Below, in pieces: positions 53,468-61,623 of a stretch of DNA of 64,000 bases. The notes under the pieces were generated by a model, which searched no databases, was not told the origin of the DNA, and was given only the letters and a program-made list of their open reading frames with translations. This stretch comes from Methylosinus trichosporium OB3b (lineage in GTDB: Bacteria; Pseudomonadota; Alphaproteobacteria; Rhizobiales; Beijerinckiaceae), in contig NZ_CP023737.1 in NCBI RefSeq assembly GCF_002752655.1, forward strand, positions 2,380,001 through 2,444,000, in the 5' to 3' direction. The translations under genes and the position numbers were made by a program. Every line of letters starts with the position of its first letter. Positions within the stretch are counted from its first letter, which is position 1.

Positions 53468-53695
53468 ATGGCCTATTTCGAGAGAGCGCGTCGCGGCTGC
53501 GTCGGACGCGGAAGCGTCACCAGCGCCGAGTCCGTGAAGCTCGCTTGCACCTTCCGCAAGGATCAATTCGCGGCCGTGCGGCGCATCGCGCTGGGGAAGG
53601 GCGAGACGGCCGCGAGCGCCATCCGCCGATTGGTGGACGAAGCCCTTCGCGCTCGCGCTGCTGACGAGCGGGAGACGCGCCGGCAGGTCATCTGA
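53468..53695 (+). CDS. Ribbon-helix-helix-like DNA-binding protein (paralogue 2)
   Basis: 75 residues with the same plan as paralogue 1: basic start MAYFERARRGCVGRGSVTSA, strand VKLACTFRKDQ, helices FAAVRRIALGKGETAASAIR and RLVDEALRAR. The shared xAAS-x-IRRLxDEAL block and the xxRxxVGRG leader point to duplication. Probably a second repressor or a heterodimer partner. Confidence 0.7.
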   Translation: MAYFERARRGCVGRGSVTSAESVKLACTFRKDQFAAVRRIALGKGETAASAIRRLVDEALRARAADERETRRQVI

Positions 53696-53823
53696 CAGCC
53701 CCCGTTGAATGGGATTACATTGGTTGCCCGCGCTTCGGCTCGCTCTTGACCGCAGCGCAAACCACTCGTTCGAAGCGAGAACGAGCATCAGTGCATTGTC
53801 GCGGCTATTCTTGGGGGTTTTGC

Positions 53824-54567
53824 ATGGCTGACATCGCGTTCGCGCACGCCTCAATTGATTGGGCTGTTTCCAATCTTCCGTCCTTCGAAGAAAGGATGCA
53901 AGCTTGGCTCAAGGCAAACGTTGGCGTGCGCATTAAACAGCTTGCTTCGGATCGAGCGAACAATATGCTTGTGACGTTCGACAAAGAACCGCCTCCTCTC
54001 TCTTTTTCCGTCGAAGCAGGCGCATATATCAACGCCATAAGAAGCTCTCTCGACATTCTGGCAATGGCGCTGGCCTGTCGCCACGGCATGACTGATATAA
54101 ATAAAGTTCAGTTTCCGATCGCTAAGAGTGAGTCGGAATTCAGCGCCGGGAAATATAAAGGGGCCGATCTCATCAAGTGGCTCCCTGCGCTTGAAAGACA
54201 AAAAATTGAAAGCCTCAAACCTTATCAAGGAGGCAACGCCCTCCTTTGGCAGCTTCATCACCTCGACATTGTCCGCAAACATCGGAGGTTGGTGGAGACC
54301 CAGACGAGACCCGCTAAACTCACAGCCTTCGGGTGGGATGCGTCCGACGATCTCCAGCAGATGCCTCGCCTAAGCCCCGCTGAGTTGCGCCACGTGAATG
54401 GCGAAACCGAACTTGGCCTAGTTTCCAAGTTGGCTCACGAGAGTGATTTCCGAATCTCTGCTCAGATAACAATCACAGAGCCCGGATGCCTCTACGGCCA
54501 TAATGCGATTGTCGCAATCAGATGGCTCGCCGAGCTGGCACGAGATATTGTTGACAGTCTCAAATAG
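53824..54567 (+). CDS. Unrecognised cytosolic protein, AT-richer than the host
   Basis: 247 residues, no membrane segment. Sequence such as MADIAFAHASIDWAVSNLPS, FEERMQAWLKANVGVRIKQL, YINAIRSSLDILAMALACRH and WQLHHLDIVRKHRRLVETQT resembles widely scattered hypothetical proteins of proteobacterial genomes, but I know no function. Codon use is clearly less GC-rich than neighbouring chromosomal genes, indicating separate acquisition. It is the last gene before the right border, the usual place for cargo. Confidence 0.65.
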   Translation: MADIAFAHASIDWAVSNLPSFEERMQAWLKANVGVRIKQLASDRANNMLVTFDKEPPPLSFSVEAGAYINAIRSSLDILAMALACRHGMTDINKVQFPIAKSESEFSAGKYKGADLIKWLPALERQKIESLKPYQGGNALLWQLHHLDIVRKHRRLVETQTRPAKLTAFGWDASDDLQQMPRLSPAELRHVNGETELGLVSKLAHESDFRISAQITITEPGCLYGHNAIVAIRWLAELARDIVDSLK

Positions 54568-55228
54568 CGCGGGCTCTCGGCGTAGTTTTCTAACGGCCCG
54601 CATTCGATAAAGGGCCGAACCGGAAAACATTTTCGCCGCCGACTCCATTGAAAAGGCAGGGATAAAGGCGAGTCGCCAGGGTTTCGCTCCGGGGCTCTGC
54701 GCCCCCCGCTCGCCCTGATTCCGAAAAAGGGGGACCCTAAGCCGATTCCATTCGTGAAATCGCCAAGCCGTTGAACGTCAATCGGAAAATGGACTCCACT
54801 CGGATTTACCTTAACGCCGAGGCGGGTGGACTCCAGCACGACGGCCGAGCCCTCACATGCAGGCCGAGCAATCGGACGGCCGATCAAGGGTCGGACGGCG
54901 GCCCGACTGCCGATTGATGGACAAGCCGCTGGACCACGGCCGAGCCATCGGACGGCGGATCAAGCGTCGAGCCGTCGAGCCTATCGACCACGATCGCCGA
55001 TCGGCCGCAGCCCGATAGCCCGCTGGCGCGTTGGGCCTGCCGATCGCCCGTCGAGCCCCGCTTGTCGAAGCGTGCTATTGTCGATCGGCCGAGCCGCCGA
55101 GCGATCACCCCACTGGCGGTGTCGGGACGGCCGAGAGGGGCAGCGCTGCGATTTGGGGGTATTTCTGGGGGTGGCGAAAAAGTCGAGTTTCGGAAAAGCA
55201 GCAATTGAACAATACCTTAGATCGTAAT
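54568..55228. repeat. Gene-free right end with imperfect direct repeats
   Basis: 661 bp without a credible gene. Between 54840 and 55140 the text is built from recurring CGGACGGC, CGGCCGAGC and GATCGGCCGA units. The clearest long copy is GAGCAATCGGACGGCCGATC (about 54866) against GAGCCATCGGACGGCGGATC (about 54941), 75 bp apart. TGGACTCCA occurs at 54790 and 54827. A GGGGGTA motif shared with the integrase leader lies at 55151-55161. Possibly arm-type integrase sites or a decayed repeat gene. Confidence 0.5.
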
Positions 55229-55250
55229 TTCGACGCCCTCTTGCGCACCA
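55229..55250. other. Right attachment site, imperfect copy of tRNA-Thr end
   Basis: TTCGACGCCCTCTTGCG followed by CACCA, compared with TTCGAATCCCTCTTGCG followed by GCACCA in the tRNA: 10 exact core bases (CCCTCTTGCG) plus TTCGA and CACCA, with two substitutions and one deletion. Read as attR of the element, somewhat decayed. Confidence 0.65.
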
Positions 55251-55283
55251 ATAAAATCAAGCGGTTGCGGAAATTCTGGTCCG

Positions 55284-55391
55284 CTAAAAACGCGCCGCAG
55301 GCTGTGCGTTGGCTGTCTCCCTGAGATAGTCCGGCGCATGATGGCCGTGGTTGTCCTGGACCATTTGAGCGCTCATTCCGACGAAGCCGCC
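55284..55391 (-). pseudogene. C-terminal remnant of a second tyrosine recombinase
   Basis: The minus strand reads GGFVGMSAQMVQDNHGHH then APDYLRETANA before a TAG. This is the end of an alphaproteobacterial phage-type integrase (GF-x-GMSAE-x-V-x-x-x-YGHHHPD), covering the H-x-x box region where the catalytic Tyr is replaced by Asn-His. The rest of the gene is missing. It lies 34 bp outside the right att copy. Confidence 0.55.
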
Positions 55392-55434
55392 TCATCCCGA
55401 GCCGACCGCCCCGCCTGCATGAGCCACGTAACGC

Positions 55435-55889
55435 ATGTGTGCCGGAGAATGTGCGGAGGCCGCCCGCGAACAAAAAATGCGCGACGCACGCGACAAAGGC
55501 AAACAGCTCGATCCACGCAGTTCGATCGCCGCCGAATGCGTCATGCTGGCGCCATCGCTCTCACCCGACGCGCTCGCCTTGTATCGCTTGCGATGGCGGA
55601 TCGAGCTCGCGTTCGATCGATTGAAGAGCCTGCTGCGGCTCGATTGCTTGCCGGCCAATACCGAAAAGGGCGGGCGCAGTTGGATATACGCCCATCTGAA
55701 TGCAGCCAGGATCTCCTGGACTCTTCCCCCTGAAGACATGCTCGCGGCGATTATCCGCCGTCGATCTGGCGCGCGCAAAAGCTCGTCATCGGCATATTGC
55801 GCGATCCTCGGGCGCTGCTCGCCGCCTCCCCGACCTCCCAGAAGAAAACGAAAATTGCAGTCCAAATACCCTGTCAGGCCCTATCCTAG
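55435..55889 (+). pseudogene. IS4-type transposase, C-terminal remnant
   Basis: Frame fragments match the end of IS4-family transposases: KGKQLDPRSSIAAECVMLAP, LYRLRWRIELAFDRLKSLLR (the YREK-like region) and CLPANTEKGGRSWIYAHLNA in one frame. Text in other frames follows (SQDLLDSSP; IWRAQKLVIGILRDPRALLA, ending ...CQALS). At least two frameshifts and no N-terminal DDE part, so inactive. Confidence 0.65.
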
Positions 55890-55901
55890 CGGCTATGCCG
55901 C

Positions 55902-56696
55902 CTACCCCCCACGAAATCGCGGCTCGCGCTTCTCCAGAAACGCGTTCCGCCCCTCCGCATAATCGGCGCTGTCGAAACATGCCGCCGCCAGCCGCTCGCA
56001 CTCCTCGGCCGAAAGCGCCTGCGGCAGGTCCGCGGCGCGGCGGATCGCGGCTTTGGCGGCGCGCAGGGTCAGCGGGGCGTTGACGGCTATGCCGGCCGCG
56101 ATCTGATCTATCGCGGCGTCGAAGCCCTGCTTCGGCAGCACGCGCGAGACGAAGCCGGCGGCGCGCGCCTCCTCGGCGTCGATGCGGCGGGCGGTGAAGA
56201 ACAAATCCATCGCCGTCTGCGCGCCGACGGCGGCGACCACATAGCGCATGGCTTCCGGCGGATAGCCGACGCCGAGGCGGCCGGCGGGAATGCCGAACAC
56301 GGCGCCCTCCGCGGCGATGCGCAGATCGCAGGCGGCCGCGAGCCCCATGCCGCCGCCCATGCAGAAGCCGGAAATGGCGGCGACGACGGGCTTGGCCAAG
56401 CGCGACAGCGCGTCGAAAGCCTCGACATTGGCCGCTTCATAGGCGCGGCCGCCCTCGGCGGTGGCGCGAACGGTCGAAAATTCGGAGATGTCGGCGCCCG
56501 AGCAGAAGGGCAGAGAGGGCGCGCCGGAGAGCACGACGACGCGCGTCGCCTCCTCCGAATCGAGCGCGGCGAGAAGCGCTGGGAGCGCCCGCCACATCGA
56601 GAAATCGAAGGCGTTGCGCCGCTCGGAATTGTCGATGAGGATGCGGGCGACGCCGCCCTCGCGGGCGATGCGCAATTTCGAGCCGGCGTCGGTCAT
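55902..56696 (-). CDS. Enoyl-CoA hydratase/isomerase-family protein
   Basis: 264 residues, crotonase fold. Oxyanion-hole residues are seen in LPFCSGADISEFS and AAISGFCMGGGMGLAAACDL. The GRLGVGYPPEAMRYVVAAVG region follows, but the usual catalytic Glu pair of true hydratases is not obvious (the second position is in a YPPE context), so the reaction cannot be assigned. ATG at 56696 (MTDAGSKLRIAREG). First host gene after the mobile remnants. Confidence 0.85.
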   Translation of the reverse strand: MTDAGSKLRIAREGGVARILIDNSERRNAFDFSMWRALPALLAALDSEEATRVVVLSGAPSLPFCSGADISEFSTVRATAEGGRAYEAANVEAFDALSRLAKPVVAAISGFCMGGGMGLAAACDLRIAAEGAVFGIPAGRLGVGYPPEAMRYVVAAVGAQTAMDLFFTARRIDAEEARAAGFVSRVLPKQGFDAAIDQIAAGIAVNAPLTLRAAKAAIRRAADLPQALSAEECERLAAACFDSADYAEGRNAFLEKREPRFRGG

Positions 56697-56729
56697 CGGA
56701 GCGCCATTTGTTGGTGACACAAACGAGAT

Positions 56730-56788
56730 GCGAGCCTGAAGGCGCGCGGTCCAGGGGCGGAAATTGGACCGCGAGCCTTCAGGCTCGC
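56730..56788. repeat. Inverted pair of REP-like palindromes (family A)
   Basis: GCGAGCCTGAAGGC...GCGGTCCA (56730-56753) and TGGACCGCGAGCCTTCAGGC... (56765-56788) face each other between two genes on the minus strand. Same family as 20206-20230 and 59491-59510. Confidence 0.8.
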
Positions 56789-56840
56789 TCTTCTCGGCCT
56801 ATTGCTGCGGCGGGCGCCGGCCCGCCGCAGCGGCGAAGCG

Positions 56841-58145
56841 TCAGGCGCGGCCGACGCTCACATAAGTGATGCCGTGCTTGCGCACCTCGTCCACGCCATA
56901 GATGTTGCGCAGATCGACGATGATCGGCGTCTTCAGCAGGCTCTTCACCTTCTCGAGATCGAGCGCGCGGAACGCGTCCCACTCGGTCACGATCACCAGC
57001 GCGTCGGCGCCCTCGATCGGCGCATAGGCGTCTTCGTGGAAGACCACCTCCGGCATCAGCGGACGCGCCTGGCTCGTCGCCTCGGGATCATAGGCGTGCA
57101 CCTTGGCGCCGTCGCCGACCAGCGAGGCGACGATGGCCAGCGAAGGCGCGTCGCGCATGTCGTCGGTGTTGGGCTTAAAGGCGAGGCCGAGCAGCGCGAT
57201 CTTCTTGCCGCGCACCGAGCCGTCGAGCGCCGCGATCACCTTGCGGGCCATGGCGCGCTTGCGGGCGTCGTTGACGGCGACCACCGTCTCGACGATGCGC
57301 AGCGGCGCGCTATAGTCCTGCCCGGTCTTCAGCAGAGCGAGCGTGTCCTTGGGGAAGCAGGAGCCGCCATAGCCGGGGCCGGCATGGAGGAACTTGCTGC
57401 CGATGCGGCCGTCGAGGCCGATGCCGCGCGACACGTCCTGCACATTGGCGCCCACCTTCTCGCAGAGGTCGGCGACCTCGTTGATGAAGGTGATCTTGGT
57501 GGCGAGGAAGGCGTTGGCCGCATATTTGATGAGCTCGGAGGTGCGGCGATTGACGAACACCAGCGGCGGGGCGTTGAGGCTCAGCGGGCGATAGATTTCC
57601 GCCATCACCGCCTTGGAGCGCTCGTCCTCGACGCCGAGAACGACGCGGTCGGGGCGCTTGAAGTCCTCGATCGCCGCGCCCTCACGCAGGAACTCCGGAT
57701 TGGAGACGACGGAGAAATCCGCGTTCGGATTGGCCTCGCGGATGATGCGCTCGACCTCGTCGCCGGTGCCGACCGGCACGGTCGACTTGTCGACGATCAC
57801 CGTATAGCCGTCGAGCGCCTTGCCGATCGTCTCGGCCGCCGCGAAGACATAAGAGAGGTCCGCATGTCCGTCGCCGCGACGCGACGGCGTGCCGACCGCG
57901 ATGAACACGGCGTCCGCGCCCTTGACGGCCGGGGCGAGATCCGTGGTGAAGAACAGCCGCTTCTGGCGAACATTGGAGGCGACGAGGTCGTCGAGGCCCG
58001 GCTCATAGATCGGAATCTCGCCGCGCAGCAGGCGCTCGATCTTCGACGCGTCGCTATCGACGCAGGTCACCACATGACCGAAATCGGCAAAACAGGCTCC
58101 CGACACCAAGCCGACATAGCCCGAGCCGATCATAGTGATGTTCAT
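56841..58145 (-). CDS. ugd: UDP-glucose 6-dehydrogenase
   Basis: 434 residues. Oxidises UDP-glucose to UDP-glucuronate for surface polysaccharide. Starts MNITMIGSGYVGLVSGACFA (Rossmann motif); further conserved: VAVGTPSRRGDGHADLSYVF-like segment, STVPVGTGDEVE, NPEFLREGAAIEDF and ELIKYAANAFLATKITFINE. The catalytic Cys is in GPGYGGSCFPKDTLAL, followed by LGLAFKPNTDDMRDAPS. Single gene with about 250 non-coding bases upstream. Confidence 0.95.
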   Translation of the reverse strand: MNITMIGSGYVGLVSGACFADFGHVVTCVDSDASKIERLLRGEIPIYEPGLDDLVASNVRQKRLFFTTDLAPAVKGADAVFIAVGTPSRRGDGHADLSYVFAAAETIGKALDGYTVIVDKSTVPVGTGDEVERIIREANPNADFSVVSNPEFLREGAAIEDFKRPDRVVLGVEDERSKAVMAEIYRPLSLNAPPLVFVNRRTSELIKYAANAFLATKITFINEVADLCEKVGANVQDVSRGIGLDGRIGSKFLHAGPGYGGSCFPKDTLALLKTGQDYSAPLRIVETVVAVNDARKRAMARKVIAALDGSVRGKKIALLGLAFKPNTDDMRDAPSLAIVASLVGDGAKVHAYDPEATSQARPLMPEVVFHEDAYAPIEGADALVIVTEWDAFRALDLEKVKSLLKTPIIVDLRNIYGVDEVRKHGITYVSVGRA

Positions 58146-58394
58146 CGCAGCGCGCTCCTCCTCCGAGCTTCACTAAATGCCGGGGCGTCGATCCAGGAGC
58201 AATGATCAGTTTCCGAGGCGTCGCTCTCGAATTTCCGCCATGCGGCGCACCAATAGATATGAATCGCGGGCTTGGCAAGCGCCGGTCCGGACCGGGAACG
58301 AGTGTGTCGCGGGCCGTCCCGGCCGGCATTCTTCTATGACGCTTCGATGTCGGACCGCGCAGCGACGCCGGCGCGACCCTGCGCGAGCGGCCGT

Positions 58395-59252
58395 TCAAGG
58401 CGAAAAACGCGCGAAGGACTTCGCCGCCCGATCGATCTCCATCAGCTGCTCGAGTAGTCCGCCGAGCTCGGCCAGTGGAATCATGCTCGCCCCGTCGGAG
58501 AGCGCGCGCTCGGGAGCGTCATGGGTCTCGAGGAACAGGCCCGCGACCCCCACCGCGACGGCGGCGCGGGCGAGGGTGGAGACGAACTCACGCTCGCCGC
58601 CGGAGCGGTCGCCGAGCCCGCCCGGCTGCTGCACGCTATGCGTCGCGTCGAAGATCACCGGCGCGCCGGTCGCGCGCGCCATGATCGGCAGCGCGCGCAT
58701 GTCGGAGACGAGCGCGCCATAACCAAAGCTCGTTCCCCGCTCGGTGAGCAGCACATTGCGATTGCCGGCGGAGGCGATCTTCGCGGCGACATGCGCCATG
58801 TCCGCTGGCGCGAGAAACTGGCCCTTCTTCACATTGACGACGCGGCCGGTCTTCGCCGCCGCCACCAGCAGGTCGGTCTGGCGGCAGAGGAGCGCTGGAA
58901 TTTGCAGAATGTCGACGACGGCGGCGACGCGCGCGCATTGCGCCGCCTCATGCACATCGGTGGTCACCGGGACGCCGAAGCGCTGCTTGATCTCCGCGAA
59001 GATCGGCAGCGCCGCCTCGAGGCCGACGCCGCGCGGGCTGGCGCCGCTGGTGCGATTGGCCTTGTCGAAGGACGCCTTGAACACGAAGCCGATCCCGAGC
59101 CGCCGCGTCAGCTCCGTCAGCGCGCCGCAGATGTCGAGCGCATGGTCGCGGCTCTCCATCGCGCAGGGCCCGGCGATCAGCGCGAAGGGCAGGTCGGCGG
59201 CGAAGGAGACGCCGCCGACGTTTACGCGGGAGTCGAGGGAAACCTCGGTCAT
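58395..59252 (-). CDS. kdsA: 3-deoxy-8-phosphooctulonate synthase KdsA
   Basis: 285 residues. Condenses arabinose-5-phosphate with phosphoenolpyruvate to make KDO-8-phosphate for lipid A core. TIM-barrel motifs: FALIAGPCAMESRDHALDIC, FKASFDKANRTS, PVTTDVHEAAQ, LQIPALLCRQTDLLVAAAKT, NVKKGQFLAPADM, LLTERGTSFGYG and FDATHSVQQPGG. Start at 59252 (MTEVSLDSRVNVG). It lies downstream of hpnE on the same strand, separated by repeats. Confidence 0.95.
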   Translation of the reverse strand: MTEVSLDSRVNVGGVSFAADLPFALIAGPCAMESRDHALDICGALTELTRRLGIGFVFKASFDKANRTSGASPRGVGLEAALPIFAEIKQRFGVPVTTDVHEAAQCARVAAVVDILQIPALLCRQTDLLVAAAKTGRVVNVKKGQFLAPADMAHVAAKIASAGNRNVLLTERGTSFGYGALVSDMRALPIMARATGAPVIFDATHSVQQPGGLGDRSGGEREFVSTLARAAVAVGVAGLFLETHDAPERALSDGASMIPLAELGGLLEQLMEIDRAAKSFARFSP

Positions 59253-59309
59253 GCGCGACACGGCGAGATAGGCGCATCGCCTATTCCGTTCGTCGCAGAA
59301 AATGGCGCG

Positions 59310-59366
59310 CCCTTCTCCCACTCGTGGGAGAAGGTGGCCCTCGCGTCAGCGAGGGTCGGATGAGGG
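59310..59366. repeat. Rhizobial-type intergenic palindrome
   Basis: Two adjacent hairpins, CCTTCTCCCAC/GTGGGAGAAGG (59311-59334) and CCCTCGC/GCGAGGG (59338-59355), then GGTCGGATGAGGG, a typical repeat between genes of this order. Lies between hpnE and kdsA. Confidence 0.8.
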
Positions 59367-59490
59367 CGCCTCCGGTCCCCCGAATCGCGCAGCGCTTCGC
59401 CTGGAGGGAGAAGGAACGCGCGTCGAGAGTCGGCCAATGAGGCAGCCATTTCGCTGTGTCGCCATGCCGTCGTCATTCGCAAGCTCCGAA

Positions 59491-59510
59491 CCGCGAGCCT
59501 TCAGGCTCGC
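59491..59510. repeat. REP-like palindrome overlapping the hpnE stop (family A)
   Basis: CCGCGAGCCTTCAGGCTCGC. The hpnE stop codon (59501-59503) and its last two codons lie inside the palindrome, so insertion of the repeat appears to have set the end of the protein. Confidence 0.75.
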
Positions 59511-60751
59511 CTATCCGCGGCCAGCGCCGCGGCGCGGTCGCCGGAGCGGATCGCTCCTTCGATCGTCGCCGGAAGACCGGTCGCCGTCCAGTCGCCGGCG
59601 AGAAAGAGATTGCGCCAGCGCGTCGCCGCGTCCGGCCGGCGGCGCTGCTGCGTCGGCGTCGCGGCGAAGGTGGCGCGCTTCTCCTTGACGATCTGCCAAG
59701 GCGGGAGCTCCCCCGGCAGGCCGGTCACGGCGGCGACCTCCGCCCAGATGCGCGCGGCGAGGCTCTCGCGCGGCTCGTCCATCAGCCGGTCGGCGCCGCT
59801 GATCGTCACCGACAGCCGATCCTCGAAGGCGAACAGCCATTCGGTCAGCGAGCCGATCATGCCGAGGAGCGCGGGCTGGCCGGGCGGCGGCGCGATCTTG
59901 AAATGGGCGTTGACGATGCCGCGGAACTCATCGGGCGCGACGAGACCCGGCAGCAATTCCTGCGCGGTCCAGGGCGGAACGGCGAGCGCCACCGCATCCT
60001 CTCGCCCCAGCGCGACGCGCTCCTCGCCGAAGTCGAGCGCGGCGGCGCGCTCGCCGGCAAATTCGACGGCGCGCAGCCGCGCGGCAAAACGCGGCGCGAC
60101 GCCGGCCGCGGCGAGCGTCGCCAGCGCCGGCTCGATGAAGGCGGCGCCGAGGCCCCGGCGCGCGACCAGCGGTCGGCAGGCGGCGCCGCCGGCCGCCAGA
60201 CTCTCGCGCAGCACCGCGCCGGCGAGCTCGGCCGAGGATTGGCGCGGCTCGGTGTTGAGCGCCGACAGCAGCACCGGGCCCCACAGCCGCTCATAGAGCG
60301 GCCCGGAACAATTCATCGTCTCGCCGATGGTCGCGCCGCTCCTCGCGCGCAGCAGCGGCAGCGCGCCGAGATAATCGCGCGGCGAGGAGCCGGGGACGCG
60401 GCGATCGGCGACAAAAATCCACCAGGGCAGGCGCGAGGCGTTGGGGCGCAAGCGCCAGCGCTCGCCAGTGCGCGTGTCGAGAAAATCGAACACGCACTCC
60501 TTCGGTCCGACCAGCTCGCCGGCCGCGCCGATGCGCCGCGCATAATCCAGCGCCGCATGATTGCCCGACAGCAGCAGATGATTGCCATTGTCGATCACGA
60601 GATCGAGGCTCGGATCGTGATAGGAGCGGCAGCGCCCCCCCGCCATGCGCGCGGCCTCATAGAGCGTGACGCGGCGGCCGTCGCCCGCAAGGCGCAGCGC
60701 GCAGGCGAGGCCCGCAAGACCGGCGCCGACGATATGAACCGTTCCGGTCAC
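59501..60751 (-). CDS. hpnE: Hydroxysqualene dehydroxylase HpnE
   Basis: 416 residues, FAD-dependent amine-oxidase-fold enzyme that reduces hydroxysqualene to squalene. FAD motif VHIVGAGLAGLACALRLAGDGRRVTLYEA, then GGRCRSYHDPSLDLVIDNGNHLLLSGN in parts, and the C-terminal FLAGDWTATGLPATIEGAIRSGDRAA segment typical of HpnE. The ATG overlaps the hpnD stop by 4 bp. The C-terminus is provided by a REP-like repeat. Confidence 0.94.
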   Translation of the reverse strand: MTGTVHIVGAGLAGLACALRLAGDGRRVTLYEAARMAGGRCRSYHDPSLDLVIDNGNHLLLSGNHAALDYARRIGAAGELVGPKECVFDFLDTRTGERWRLRPNASRLPWWIFVADRRVPGSSPRDYLGALPLLRARSGATIGETMNCSGPLYERLWGPVLLSALNTEPRQSSAELAGAVLRESLAAGGAACRPLVARRGLGAAFIEPALATLAAAGVAPRFAARLRAVEFAGERAAALDFGEERVALGREDAVALAVPPWTAQELLPGLVAPDEFRGIVNAHFKIAPPPGQPALLGMIGSLTEWLFAFEDRLSVTISGADRLMDEPRESLAARIWAEVAAVTGLPGELPPWQIVKEKRATFAATPTQQRRRPDAATRWRNLFLAGDWTATGLPATIEGAIRSGDRAAALAADRRA

Positions 60752-61623
60752 GTCAGCGCATATTTGACGAGCGCCAGCAGAACTTTGGCCCGTGAGGCGG
60801 AGACCGGCGCGCGCGGCGGCGCGAAGCCGCGGGCGACGAGGCGGTCGAGAATGGAGCGATAGGCGGTCGCCATCAGATAGGGCGCCTTCACCGCGCGCTG
60901 CGGCGAGACGCGCATGATGAGCTCGGCCTCGCCATAATGCTTGCGCGCGCGCTCGGCGACCGCCGCGCAGGCGTCGGCGACGCCGGGATGGGCGAGCGCG
61001 GCGCCGGGCGAGAGATCGGGCACGCCGGCCGCCTCCAGCGCCTCGCGCGGCAGATAGAGCCGGCCTCGGCGATCGTCCTCGTCGAGATCACGCAGAATAT
61101 TGGTGAGCTGCAGCGCGCGGCCCATGTGGAAGGCGAGCAGCCGCGCCTTGGTCGGCAGCGCGCCGCCGCCGCAATCGGCCTCGTCGGCGAGGCCGAAGAC
61201 GCGCACCGACAGGCGCCCCACGGCGCTGGCGACGCGGTCGCAATAGAGGTCGAGGCGCTCCCAATCGGGCGCGCGAATATCCTCGACGACATCCATCGCC
61301 ATGCCGTCGATCACCGCCTCGAAATCGGCGCGGTCGAGCGCGAAACGGCGAACCGGCGCCGCGAGATCGGCGCAGCGCTTATGCGTGCGGCCGGCGTAGA
61401 GCTCGTCGAGATCGCGGCGCCAGTCGTCGAGCGCGGAAAGACGCGCGTCGCGGTCGCCCGCTTCGTCGGCGATGTCGTCGACGGCGCGGCAGAAGCCGTA
61501 GATCGCATACATGGCGTCGCGGCGCTCGGGCTCGAGCACGCGCATGGCGAGATAGAAGGAGCTCTTGGCGGCGACCGGCTTCGCGGCGCCGTCTGTGAGC
61601 AGGGTCAGGCTGTCGACGCTCAT
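60748..61623 (-). CDS. hpnD: Presqualene diphosphate synthase HpnD
   Basis: 291 residues, all-helical head-to-head prenyl synthase. Joins two farnesyl diphosphates to presqualene diphosphate. Aspartate-rich motifs: FCRAVDDIADEAGDRD (first, Mg-binding) and ILRDLDEDDRRGRLYLPREAL (second). Starts MSVDSLTLLTDGAAKPV. Overlaps hpnC and hpnE by 4 bp each. Confidence 0.95.
   Translation of the reverse strand: MSVDSLTLLTDGAAKPVAAKSSFYLAMRVLEPERRDAMYAIYGFCRAVDDIADEAGDRDARLSALDDWRRDLDELYAGRTHKRCADLAAPVRRFALDRADFEAVIDGMAMDVVEDIRAPDWERLDLYCDRVASAVGRLSVRVFGLADEADCGGGALPTKARLLAFHMGRALQLTNILRDLDEDDRRGRLYLPREALEAAGVPDLSPGAALAHPGVADACAAVAERARKHYGEAELIMRVSPQRAVKAPYLMATAYRSILDRLVARGFAPPRAPVSASRAKVLLALVKYALT

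Larger units (their letters stand above)
46509..55250. mobile_element. Integrative element in tRNA-Thr, P4-satellite-like gene plan
   Basis: About 8.7 kb bounded by the tRNA-Thr 3' end and its imperfect copy. Order: integrase, unknown gene, AlpA-like regulator, one or two unknown genes, primase-helicase, origin-like repeats, two ribbon-helix-helix genes, unknown gene, repeat-rich tail. All recognisable genes read rightward. Base composition varies (origin region and the last gene are clearly AT-richer than the host). No capsid, terminase, conjugation or resistance genes are seen, so it resembles a P4-type satellite or a small integrative plasmid. att arms differ by a few bases, suggesting an old insertion. 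Confidence 0.8.

Noticed and set aside
58146..58394. Space before ugd and after kdsA examined for a small gene or riboswitch
   Set aside because: No frame with a ribosome site and no recognisable RNA motif or terminator was seen.
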